A DNA stretch of 64,000 nt, taken from positions 5,952,001 through 6,016,000 of the forward strand of contig NZ_LT907842.1 in the NCBI RefSeq assembly GCF_900215245.1. The letters are read 5' to 3'. The position numbers and the translations under genes are program-made. Under the pieces are notes generated by a model. The model did no database searches. It was not told the origin of the DNA and saw nothing but the letters and a program-made list of their open reading frames with translations. Each line of letters begins with the position of its first letter. Positions within the stretch are counted from its first letter, which is position 1. The DNA comes from Pseudomonas fluorescens (GTDB lineage: Bacteria; Pseudomonadota; Gammaproteobacteria; Pseudomonadales; Pseudomonadaceae). Of this stretch, positions 42,539-50,268 are shown piece by piece.

Positions 42539-43570
42539 ATGAAAGCGTTTACCCGTCTCTCGCTGGCCGTTGGCCTGGCCCTGCTGCCTCACGTGGTGCT
42601 GGCGGATGCCCCCGCGCCGATCAAACCCAAAGTGATGCTGATCACCATGTTCGCCCCCGAGGCGCAAACCTGGATCGACCGCCTGGCGCTCAAGCAGGAA
42701 GTCCGCGTGCCGGGCCTGTCGGCTGAATACCCGGTGATTCGCTGCAACACCCAGGATGTATGCCTGCTGGTGACCGGCATGGGCCAGACCAACGCCGCCG
42801 CGTCGACCCTGGCCTTGGCCTTGTCGCCCAAGTTCGACCTGCGCCAGAGCTATTTCCTGATCGCCGGGATTGCCGGTATCAGTCCCAAACACGGCACCAT
42901 CGGCACGGCTGCCTGGGCCCATTACCTGGTGGAATTCGGCACCCAATGGGAGCTGGACTCGCGGGATGCGCCCAAGGATTGGCCAACCGGTTACATCGGC
43001 ATCAACACCAAAAGCCCCAACGAAAAACCGCCGCTGGACTACAAGACCGAAGTGTTTGAGCTGAACCCCAAACTACAAGCCAGGGCGTATGACTTGTCGC
43101 ACAAGGTTGAGCTGACGGAAAGCAAGGAATCCAGCGCCTGGCGCAAACACTACCCGGCCGCCCCTGCCAACCAGCCGCCGCAAGTCACCCGCTGTGACAC
43201 GCTGGCAGGCAACACCTGGTTCTCGGGCACACGCCTGAGCGAGCGCGCCGAGGTCTGGACCAAATTGCTCACCGACAACAAAGGCGAGTACTGCACCACC
43301 CAGCAGGAAGACAACTCCACCTACGAAGCCTTGCTGCGCGCCAGCCGTGAAGGCCTGGTGGATATCCAGCGTTTGGCCGTGGTGCGTGCAGGTTCCGATT
43401 TCGACCGGCCGTACCCTGGCTACAGCGAAGTCGATAACCTGCTCAAATACGCCGACCAGGGTGGGTTCGTACCGGCGCTGGAGAACCTCTACCGCACGGG
43501 TAACCCGCTGGTACAGGCGATTCTGAAGAACTGGTCAGCCTGGGAAAAAGGCGTTCCCGACGCCCAGTAG
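42539..43570 (+). CDS. Purine nucleoside permease (NUP) family protein, exported
   Basis: A 343-residue protein with a signal peptide (MKAFTRLSLAVGLALLPHVVLA). It belongs to the NUP family (IKPKVMLITMFAPEAQTWID, CLLVTGMGQTNAAAS, LIAGIAGISPKHGTIG), which shares the fold of nucleoside phosphorylases. There are no membrane helices beyond the signal, so a periplasmic nucleoside-binding or cleaving protein is more likely than a true permease. RBS AAAGGAG; operon with the Tsx-like channel. Confidence 0.85.
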   Translation: MKAFTRLSLAVGLALLPHVVLADAPAPIKPKVMLITMFAPEAQTWIDRLALKQEVRVPGLSAEYPVIRCNTQDVCLLVTGMGQTNAAASTLALALSPKFDLRQSYFLIAGIAGISPKHGTIGTAAWAHYLVEFGTQWELDSRDAPKDWPTGYIGINTKSPNEKPPLDYKTEVFELNPKLQARAYDLSHKVELTESKESSAWRKHYPAAPANQPPQVTRCDTLAGNTWFSGTRLSERAEVWTKLLTDNKGEYCTTQQEDNSTYEALLRASREGLVDIQRLAVVRAGSDFDRPYPGYSEVDNLLKYADQGGFVPALENLYRTGNPLVQAILKNWSAWEKGVPDAQ

Positions 43571-43579
43571 AGATCAAAC

Positions 43580-43668
43580 TGTGGGAGCGGGCTTGCTCGC
43601 GAATGCGGTGTTTCAGTCAACCTTTCTGTGACTGACCTACCGCTTTCGCGAGCAAGCCCGCTCCCACA
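43580..43668. repeat. REPIN
   Basis: TGTGGGAGCGGGCTTGCTCG at the left and its near-perfect inverse ending CCCGCTCCCACA at the right. It follows the nucleoside gene pair. Confidence 0.9.
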
Positions 43669-43690
43669 TTTTTTGACCGCGCTAAAATCG

Positions 43691-44026
43691 TTAGGCGGTC
43701 GGATGGGCCACGTTCAGTGCCTTATCGACCAACAACTGCACGCCCTCCAGCATTCGGCAGATACCCAGCGCGACATTGCGTTGAGCCCCGTCGATTTCAA
43801 ACGCCAGGTGGTTGGCGATCTCACTGATGGACGCCAAATCCTGGGAAGCATTCACCAGCAAGGTTTCCGTGCCCAGCTCGGCGCGCACGGTGAAGAGCCC
43901 GTCGGTGGGTTCGGGGATGGGCTTGCCGGGGTTGAGGTAATGGTTGATCGCGCGGTAGGCCACGTCGTGCAAGGTGCTGGTATCGAAGTCTTGCTGGCCT
44001 GGGGGGTTTGGGCTGTCTTTAATCAT
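43691..44026 (-). CDS. DUF6124 family protein
   Basis: A 111-residue protein recognised as the Pseudomonas-typical DUF6124 family. The N-terminal MIKDSPNPPG is followed by VAYRAINHYLNP, ETLLVNASQDLASISEIANHLAFEIDGAQRNVALGI and a helical end. Function unknown. ATG 44026 has CAGGAG upstream; a longer frame to 44296 is rejected. It is preceded by a long non-coding, hairpin-rich leader region. Confidence 0.8.
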   Translation of the reverse strand: MIKDSPNPPGQQDFDTSTLHDVAYRAINHYLNPGKPIPEPTDGLFTVRAELGTETLLVNASQDLASISEIANHLAFEIDGAQRNVALGICRMLEGVQLLVDKALNVAHPTA

Positions 44027-44359
44027 GGTGGAACTCCTGGTAGTGGAGCCGCCATCACTCGCGGTCAAACAAAGTGGGGTGGCAGCTGAACGCGGGTTGA
44101 CCGACCGGAACCAGGGATCCGGCATACCCGAAGGTATCCCGCGCACAGCTGCCGCGACACGATACATCAAGCGTAGAAAAAACGCCTGATGTAGGTCTTG
44201 GGTGCTGTAGCGCACTGGTTTAGTCGGACGGTCAAATCCGATCGCTGAATTGGCAGCGACGGCAGCGAGGTTAGTCAGCGCCCTTCCGAACGACAACCTG
44301 AAACCTGTGTGGGAAAGGTCCGAGCCAAGCTCGTTCCCGAAGCTTAGTGAAGATTAAAC
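44027..44359 (-). other. Non-coding leader region upstream of the DUF6124 gene, with hairpins
   Basis: About 330 bp without a convincing gene. It contains a hairpin at 44164-44192 (ACATCA and GCGT arms paired across AGAAAAA with one bulge on each side) and a shorter one near 44130-44149 (ATACCC against GGTAT). The strand and role are uncertain; a structured 5' leader of the minus-strand gene is possible. Confidence 0.35.
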
Positions 44360-44447
44360 TGTGGGAGCGGGCTTGCCCGCGATGAGGGCCTGTCAGTCCG
44401 AGAGGTGTTGGCTGACACACCGCTATCGCAGGCAAGCCCGCTCCCAG
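44360..44447. repeat. REPIN
   Basis: TGTGGGAGCGGGCTTGCCCG at the left, inverted GGCAAGCCCGCTCCCAG at the right. It lies just past the stop of the MDR oxidoreductase gene. Confidence 0.88.
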
Positions 44448-44461
44448 ATTTTTTAACCGCA

Positions 44462-45421
44462 TTAAGGCAGGAAGATGATCTTGTCAGCACTGCCCTGGTT
44501 CACTTCTTCATAGCACTGCACCCCGTCCGCCAGCGCCACTTCGCGCAACCCGGTCGGCAGTGGCAGCAGCCCTTCATCGAAGAAGCGCCCGAACTGTTCC
44601 AGCATCTCCGCGCACTGCTCACAGTTGTAGAGCAACGAATTGATACCCACCACCGAGCCGCCCTTGCGATACAAGGCCAGCGCCGGCAGTTGCACATGGC
44701 CGTCGACCGGTGCGGCGATGATTGCGATGCGCCCGAATGGAGCCAACCCTGCGACAGCGGCCGGCAGCCAGAAGCCGGTCGTGTCGAAGATCACATCGGC
44801 GCCGCCCTTGAACACCGCGTTCACCTGCGCACCCAGCGCGTCCGGCTGGCCCAGTGCAATTGCGTCAAACCCTTGCGCCTGCAACGCCTCAATCTGGTCG
44901 GGTTTACGCACCGCCGCCAACACCTGGGCACCCCGAATTTTGCCCAGGGCCAGCGCTGCACTGCCCACGGCACCATTGGCACCGATCACTAACAAACGCG
45001 TGCCCTTCGCGACACCGCTACGCGCCAGGGCATCCCAGGCGGTGGTGTAGGGCACGCCAAGGCTGGCGGCCTGAGCAAAACTCAGGTGCGTTGGCTTGTG
45101 CGCCACGCCTTTGGCTGACACGGTGAGGTATTGGGCGTGGGAGCCATCGGCGAAAAACCCGAGGTCACGGCCGGTGCCCCACACCTCCTGCCCCACCAAC
45201 GCTGGCGGGCCTTGCACCACCACACCGGCGAAGTCTCGCCCGGGAATCCGCGGCAGCGTGGTGTAGGGAAAGCGGCCGAGCACGTTTTTAACATCGCTGG
45301 GGTTCAAGCCCGCAGCCTTGATCTGTACCAGCACTTCACCGGCGGCCGGTGCCGGCGTGGCGACCTCGACGACACGCAGGGCAGCGAGGTCGCCAGTGGC
45401 GGAAAATTGCAGCGCTTTCAT
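44462..45421 (-). CDS. Zinc-independent MDR alcohol dehydrogenase/quinone oxidoreductase
   Basis: A 319-residue medium-chain dehydrogenase. The GroES-like N-terminal half has AAGLNPSDVKNVLGRFPYTTLPRIPGRDFAG; the NADPH Rossmann motif is LVIGANGAVGSAALALGK (about 143-160). The zinc ligand pattern of alcohol dehydrogenases is missing, so it fits the quinone-oxidoreductase-like group. It lies 30 bp after the XapX gene and is probably cotranscribed with it. Substrate unknown. Confidence 0.85.
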   Translation of the reverse strand: MKALQFSATGDLAALRVVEVATPAPAAGEVLVQIKAAGLNPSDVKNVLGRFPYTTLPRIPGRDFAGVVVQGPPALVGQEVWGTGRDLGFFADGSHAQYLTVSAKGVAHKPTHLSFAQAASLGVPYTTAWDALARSGVAKGTRLLVIGANGAVGSAALALGKIRGAQVLAAVRKPDQIEALQAQGFDAIALGQPDALGAQVNAVFKGGADVIFDTTGFWLPAAVAGLAPFGRIAIIAAPVDGHVQLPALALYRKGGSVVGINSLLYNCEQCAEMLEQFGRFFDEGLLPLPTGLREVALADGVQCYEEVNQGSADKIIFLP

Positions 45422-45451
45422 GGCTAATATCCATCGAAGGGAAAAGAATAC

Positions 45452-45625
45452 TCAGGACAACCAACCACTGACCAACTGCCGCCCCATGGGCCAGAGCTGC
45501 TCACCGAGCAACATGCCCATCAGGCCGACCAGCGCAATCGCGGGCGGCGCGGGCGAGCGGAAGTCCAGCGCACCGTAGAGCACGCCGACAAACAGGCCAA
45601 TGGCAAGGGAAATCAGGTAATTCAT
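45452..45625 (-). CDS. XapX domain small membrane protein
   Basis: A 57-residue protein. MNYLISLAIGLFVGVLYGALDF, then the XapX hallmark RSPAPPAIALVGLMGMLLGEQ, form two hydrophobic segments. The XapX family is small, of unknown function, and often encoded near redox enzymes. GGAG-like spacing (CACCTCCATG on the minus strand) supports ATG 45625. It sits in a probable operon with the MDR dehydrogenase, downstream of an AraC regulator. Confidence 0.85.
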   Translation of the reverse strand: MNYLISLAIGLFVGVLYGALDFRSPAPPAIALVGLMGMLLGEQLWPMGRQLVSGWLS

Positions 45626-45642
45626 GGAGGTGGCGCCTGGTG

Positions 45643-45676
45643 GGTTGATGGGCTCAGTGTAGTGAGCCCATCAACC
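45643..45676. promoter_or_regulatory. Perfect 14-bp inverted repeat upstream of XapX
   Basis: GGTTGATGGGCTCA (45643-45656), six bases, and the exact reverse complement (45663-45676). It lies 18 bp upstream of the XapX start and 38 bp after the AraC gene. There is no T-run on either side, so it may be an operator, or a factor-dependent end for the AraC transcript. Confidence 0.6.
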
Positions 45677-45714
45677 AAGCATCGGCCAAGTGCTTCTGGA
45701 TTTCGGCCAACCCT

Positions 45715-46479
45715 TCAACCGCGGTAGTGCGATGGCGCCACGCCGAGTTCGCGCCGGAACATGTCACTGAAGCTGCTGGGCGAATAGCCTAAAGAGCGGG
45801 CAATGCCGCTGACCGACTGGCCCTGGATCAGCGCCGCCACCGCCGTGGCCAATTGCACCTGACGGCGCCACTCGGCAAAGCCCATGCCGAGGTTATGCTG
45901 GAACAGCCGCGCCAGCGTGCGCACGCTGGCACCGGCCGTCTCGGCGTGTTGCTCAAAGGGAATATCCAGGGAAGGCGCCGCCATCACCGCCTGGCAGGCG
46001 CTGGTCAAGCGGCGGTCCGCTGCCACCGGCATGGCAATGCGGATTTGCGAGCGGCGCGCACGTTGCAGTTCCAACAGGGCCAGGCCGACCACGGCGTCGT
46101 AGTACGCCGAATCGCCGGTATCGCCATGATCGACCAACGTGACAATCAGTTCGCGCAGCAGCCCGCCCACTTCAATCACCTGCACCTGGCTGTCCAGCGT
46201 TGCCGCCAATGCCGGGCGCAGGTAGATATTGCGCATCTGTAAATCAGAAACCACGCGAATCCCGTGCTCCACCCCCGGCGGCAGCCACACCGCGCGTTGC
46301 GGCGGCACGACCAAGGCTTCGCGCGGCGTTTCGACCCACATCACACCGCTCATGGCGTACAGCAACTGGCCCCAGTCATGGCGATGGGGTTCAACATACA
46401 ACCCACGCGGGTAGGTACGCGCCAAGGGTTGCACGGGGACGGCATGATCACTGAGGTCGGGAGGTGCGGCCAGGGCCAT
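45715..46479 (-). CDS. Cupin-AraC family regulator
   Basis: A 254-residue regulator with an N-terminal cupin domain (about 25-100; PHRHDWGQLLYAMSGVMWVETP, LPPGVEHGIRV) and a C-terminal AraC helix-turn-helix (about 150-250; TAGASVRTLARLFQHNLGMGFAEWRRQ and GIARSLGYSPSSFSDMFRREL). These cupin-AraC proteins often control a neighbouring exporter or dehydrogenase; here the likely targets are XapX and the MDR gene downstream. Confidence 0.85.
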   Translation of the reverse strand: MALAAPPDLSDHAVPVQPLARTYPRGLYVEPHRHDWGQLLYAMSGVMWVETPREALVVPPQRAVWLPPGVEHGIRVVSDLQMRNIYLRPALAATLDSQVQVIEVGGLLRELIVTLVDHGDTGDSAYYDAVVGLALLELQRARRSQIRIAMPVAADRRLTSACQAVMAAPSLDIPFEQHAETAGASVRTLARLFQHNLGMGFAEWRRQVQLATAVAALIQGQSVSGIARSLGYSPSSFSDMFRRELGVAPSHYRG

Positions 46480-46555
46480 GAGAGCGCATCGGACAAGGGT
46501 GAACGGCCATGGTAATGACCGTCACCCGATAATCCGAGCGGATTTTCAGGGTTTT

Positions 46556-46726
46556 TTAGCCGTGGGCCGACTTGGCACACTCGCAACCCGTCGACGAAGC
46601 ACACGGCTCGCCATGCGCATGGTGCTCGGCGCAGCCCTGGCAGCAGTAGCCCTTACCGTCTTTCATCACCGCCTCTTTGCCCAGTACGCATTTGCAATGT
46701 GGGCAAGCACAGGTTTGATCAGCCAT
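46556..46726 (-). CDS. Metallothionein (Pseudomonas BmtA/SmtA type)
   Basis: A 56-residue Cys-rich protein with 10 cysteines in the pattern CxCxxCxC (6-13), CCxxC (28-32) and C42, C48, C50, plus several histidines (H10 and a HHAH stretch). The layout matches bacterial metallothioneins with a zinc-finger-like core that bind Zn, Cd or Cu in the cytoplasm. AAAGGAG lies 8 bases before ATG 46726. It is too short for most gene callers. No metal-regulator gene is adjacent. Confidence 0.88.
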   Translation of the reverse strand: MADQTCACPHCKCVLGKEAVMKDGKGYCCQGCAEHHAHGEPCASSTGCECAKSAHG

Positions 46727-46815
46727 GGTCAGACTCCTTTTTTATGGTCGTCCAGGTGCGGCGGGCGCTGCACCTTAAGCAGTGACTCTCGGCAAGACGC
46801 CAAGGTTCAGCGCCG

Positions 46816-47271
46816 TTAATCGGCCTGACGGGTATTGCTGCGGTACATGAACACCAGCGCCAGGGCCAGACAGAGCATCGCCACGATGCGACTGCCCGAG
46901 AGTTCGATGGCGGGGTTGCCGAGCCAGCCGAAGTTGTCGATCAGCATGCCCATGCCCAATTGCCCGACGATCACCGCCACCGTTGCCACTGCCGTGCCGA
47001 CGATGGGCACCGCGCCGACCATGACCATCATGTACACCACGCCGAACAGCGCGCCGGTCAGTTGCCATTTCGGCACATCCAACAGGCTGACAGCCTGCGC
47101 GGGCTCGAAGAAAAAAATCAACAGCGCGGTGCTGAGGGCTCCGACTGCAAAGGTCAGCAAGCTGCTACGCAACACGCCCACCGTCTGCCCCAGGCGACCA
47201 TTGATCGCCGCCTGCACACTCAACACCGCACCGGCGGCAATCACCAGTACCAATAACAGAATCAGATTCAT
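46816..47271 (-). CDS. YdcZ (DUF606) family DMT-type membrane protein, first of a pair by position
   Basis: A 151-residue protein with five hydrophobic segments, recognised as DUF606/YdcZ, the five-helix half of the drug/metabolite transporter superfamily (AAINGRLGQTVG, GALFGVVYMMVMVGAVPIVG, VGQLGMGMLIDNFGW). Start 47271 follows the sister gene by 4 bp. Such genes occur as pairs that probably form a heterodimeric exporter. Confidence 0.85.
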   Translation of the reverse strand: MNLILLLVLVIAAGAVLSVQAAINGRLGQTVGVLRSSLLTFAVGALSTALLIFFFEPAQAVSLLDVPKWQLTGALFGVVYMMVMVGAVPIVGTAVATVAVIVGQLGMGMLIDNFGWLGNPAIELSGSRIVAMLCLALALVFMYRSNTRQAD

Positions 47272-47275
47272 CGCC

Positions 47276-47764
47276 TTACCCTCGAGCAATCAAAACAAGT
47301 GCCGCCACGATCAACGCCAGGGCAATCCAGCGCTCGCCATTGACCCGCTTGCGTGCCGTGCCAAACCAGCCGAAATGGTCGATCAACACGCTCTTGCCCA
47401 CCTGCCCCGACAGGATCGCGATCATCGTCATGGCGATACCGATATGCGGGGTGGCGAGTGTCAGCACCACCACGTACATCGGCCCGAGGAACCCGCCGAT
47501 CAACTGCCAGCGGGGCAAATCGGTGAGGGCCGGGCCCTTTTGTGGGCCGCTGAACAGCAGCAGCAAGAACAGGATGGCGGTGCCGACGCCAAAGATGCTC
47601 AACGTCGCCCACAAATGCCCGACCTGCACACCCAATGGGCCGAGCAAACCGGCCTCCACCGACAAGCCCATGCCCGCCAGAATCACCAACGGCAACAACA
47701 GCAACCGTAGAAGGTTGTTTTTCGGCCTGGCCTGCGCCACGCCCTCGATCGAACTTGCCTGCAT
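47276..47764 (-). CDS. YdcZ (DUF606) family DMT-type membrane protein, second of the pair
   Basis: A 162-residue homologue of the next gene downstream, with the same motifs (GGFLGPMYVVVLTLATPHIG, SGQVGKSVLIDHFGWFG). It has five hydrophobic segments and a polar N-terminal extension of about 17 residues. It is divergent from a LysR regulator gene, which likely controls the pair. Substrate unknown. Confidence 0.85.
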   Translation of the reverse strand: MQASSIEGVAQARPKNNLLRLLLLPLVILAGMGLSVEAGLLGPLGVQVGHLWATLSIFGVGTAILFLLLLFSGPQKGPALTDLPRWQLIGGFLGPMYVVVLTLATPHIGIAMTMIAILSGQVGKSVLIDHFGWFGTARKRVNGERWIALALIVAALVLIARG

Positions 47765-47881
47765 AGATCACCTGCACAACTGGAAAGGAAACATGGCGCG
47801 CATTATCCGGTCGCCGCGCTGTGCGATAAATGGGATCATGCGGATAACACCTTTGCGAAATACGCACAACTCGGAGGCACG

Positions 47882-48814
47882 ATGCAGGGTTTGAATGAGT
47901 TGAGTTTCAAAGCGTTGCGGCTGTTCGTGGCCGTGCTGGACCACGGCAGCTTCTCCGAAGTAGCGCGCCGCGAGAGCCTGGCGCCCTCCTCCATCTCGCG
48001 GCAGATCCAGCTGATGGAACAGGCCCTCGGCCAACAGTTGCTCTACCGCCATACTCGTGCGGTCAGCCCCACGGAGGCCGGGCGCCTGCTCGGGCATCAC
48101 GCCCGGGTGATGCTGGAACAACTGGAAACGGCCGGCCAGGCCCTGCAGGAACAGGAAAGCGAACCCAGCGGCCTGGTGCGGATCAATGCGCCGATGGTGT
48201 TCGGCCAGCGTCACCTTTCACCCTGGCTGGGCGAGTTGTGCCGGCGCTACCCGAAGTTGCAACTGGATATCCAGCAAACCGACACCTTCGTCGACCCGCT
48301 GCAAGATGGCACCGACCTGCTGTTTCGCATCGGCGTGCTGAACGACTCAGGCATGCAGGCGCGCATCTTCGCGCCCCAGCGCTTTCGTATCGCCGCGAGC
48401 CCCGCTTACCTGGCACGCCATGGCACACCGCGCCATCCCGATGAACTGGTCCATCACCAGTGCCTGGCCTACAAAGGCATCACCGGCCAGCAACGCTGGT
48501 TCTTCCGTCGCGACCAGGGCGACTGGACGCCGTACAGCGTCAAAGGCCCCATCACCGGCAACCACGCCGATACCCTCACCCACGCGGCAGAGCAAGGCCT
48601 TGGGCTGGTGGTGTTTCCGTCCTGGTTGATTGGCGAAGGGTTGCGCGCCGGCACCTTGCAGGCGGTGCTGACGGAGTACGAAGTGGCGACCACGCTGGAA
48701 CCGCAGCAGATTGCCGCGTTGTGGCCGGGCAGTCGGCGGCTGTCGTTGAAGGTGCGCACGGTGATTGATTATTTTGTGGCGTGTTTCGGCACGGTGCCCT
48801 ACTGGGATCGGTGA
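47882..48814 (+). CDS. LysR-family transcriptional regulator
   Basis: A 310-residue LTTR with N-terminal helix-turn-helix (about 8-67; FVAVLDHGSFSEVARRESLAPSSISRQIQLMEQALGQQLL) and a type 2 periplasmic-binding-like effector domain (about 95-300). It is divergent from the YdcZ pair; in the gap, TGCG-N5-CGCA (47854-47866) and spaced TTATCCG/CGGATAA half-sites (47803, 47841) are possible binding sites. Probable target: the YdcZ exporter pair. Confidence 0.88.
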   Translation: MQGLNELSFKALRLFVAVLDHGSFSEVARRESLAPSSISRQIQLMEQALGQQLLYRHTRAVSPTEAGRLLGHHARVMLEQLETAGQALQEQESEPSGLVRINAPMVFGQRHLSPWLGELCRRYPKLQLDIQQTDTFVDPLQDGTDLLFRIGVLNDSGMQARIFAPQRFRIAASPAYLARHGTPRHPDELVHHQCLAYKGITGQQRWFFRRDQGDWTPYSVKGPITGNHADTLTHAAEQGLGLVVFPSWLIGEGLRAGTLQAVLTEYEVATTLEPQQIAALWPGSRRLSLKVRTVIDYFVACFGTVPYWDR

Positions 48815-48907
48815 GCGCGCTGCGTTTACGGGTTGCTGCTGCGCCGGCCTGTTCTGCTCTGGAGTGGCGGTGCGGGTTTGGGTCGCCGCGCAGCACGCAC
48901 GTTGGGA

Positions 48908-50227
48908 TCAAAACAACCACTGCCCAATCAGCCACGCATTCGCGCCACTGATCAGCGCGAACAGAAACCACGCCAGCAACCGCGTCGGCAGTCGGTTTAC
49001 GAATGGCCCCATCAGGTGTTTGTCGTCGGTCATGCGGATCAGTGGATAGAGCGCAAACGGCAACTGCAGGCTCAGCACCACCTGGCTGAGAATCAGCAGC
49101 TTGCCGATGGCATCGTCGCCCATCAACCACACCCCGAGAAACGCCGGTATCAGCGCAAGCCCGCGGGTTATCAGACGGCGCTGCCAGCACGGAATGCGCA
49201 GGTTGAGGTAACCCTCCATGATCACTTGCCCGGCAATCGTGCCGGTAAAGGTCGAACTCTGCCCCGAAGCCAGCAAGGCGATGCCGAACAGGATGCTGGC
49301 GAACGCACCACCCACCAGCGGATCAAGCAGGTGGTAGGCGTCCTGGATTTCGACCACATCGGTGTGACCGGTCTTGTAGAACGCCGCCGCTGCCAACACC
49401 AGGATCGCAGCGTTGACCAGCAACGCCAGGGCCAGGGAGCCGATGGTGTCGATACGCGCCAGCTTGACCGCGTCCTGCTTGCTGGCGAGGTCTTTGCCGA
49501 TCAGGCGAGTCTGCACAATCGAGGTGTGCAGGTAGAGGTTATGCGGCATCACCGTGGCGCCGAGAATGCCGATGGCCAGGTACAACGGCGCCGCATCGCT
49601 GATCGCCGACAATGACGGGGTGAAGCCACTGAGTACGTCCGGCCAATACGGTTTGATCAGCACCAACTCGATAAAGAAGCACACGCCAATGGTCGCCACC
49701 AGCGCCAGCATGATCGCTTCAAGGCGGCGGAAGCCTCGGTTCTGCAGGGCCAGGATCAAGAGCGTGTCAAAGGCGGTGATCACGATGCCGGTGGTCAGTG
49801 ACACGCCGAGCAGCAAGTGAAATGCCAGGGCGCAACCGAGCACTTCGGCGAGGTCGGTGGCGATGATGGAGATTTCCGCCAGCACCCACTGCGTGCGCGA
49901 GGCGCGCTGGCTGTAGCGCTCGCGGCACAGTTGCGCCAGGTCTTTGCCGGTGGCGATGCCCAGGCGCGAGCACAGGCATTGCACCGCCATCCCGGCCAGG
50001 CTGGCCAGCAGCACCACAAATAACAGGCTGTAGCCGTAACGTGAACCGGCTTCGATGGCCGTGGCCCAGTTGCCCGGGTCCATGTAGCCGATGGAGATCA
50101 GCAGGCCGGGGCCGGCGAACATCAGCGCCCGTTTGAAAAACGACGCCGTGGGGTCAACGACAACGGAGCCGGCCACTTCCGGCGGACAGAACGGGGCGGT
50201 AGCGATTTTCGGCAGGCTGAATTTCAC
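48908..50227 (-). CDS. mntH: MntH, Nramp-family divalent metal:proton symporter
   Basis: A 439-residue membrane transporter with 11 hydrophobic segments, importing Mn2+ (and Fe2+). The family motifs GYMDPGNWATAIEAGS (metal ligands Asp and Asn) and GATVMPHNLYLHTSIVQTR (H-motif) are present. GTG 50227 (VKFSLPKI) is preferred; the frame opens further to ATG 50251. No MntR or Fur box was recognised in the 41-bp gap upstream. Confidence 0.93.
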   Translation of the reverse strand: MKFSLPKIATAPFCPPEVAGSVVVDPTASFFKRALMFAGPGLLISIGYMDPGNWATAIEAGSRYGYSLLFVVLLASLAGMAVQCLCSRLGIATGKDLAQLCRERYSQRASRTQWVLAEISIIATDLAEVLGCALAFHLLLGVSLTTGIVITAFDTLLILALQNRGFRRLEAIMLALVATIGVCFFIELVLIKPYWPDVLSGFTPSLSAISDAAPLYLAIGILGATVMPHNLYLHTSIVQTRLIGKDLASKQDAVKLARIDTIGSLALALLVNAAILVLAAAAFYKTGHTDVVEIQDAYHLLDPLVGGAFASILFGIALLASGQSSTFTGTIAGQVIMEGYLNLRIPCWQRRLITRGLALIPAFLGVWLMGDDAIGKLLILSQVVLSLQLPFALYPLIRMTDDKHLMGPFVNRLPTRLLAWFLFALISGANAWLIGQWLF

Positions 50228-50268
50228 GCGGTATCCCAGGCAAACACACAAGTCAGAACCGCAGCTTA

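Noticed and set aside
44027-44296. N-terminal extension of the DUF6124 gene
   Set aside because: No family similarity, and a clear ribosome site precedes ATG 44026.
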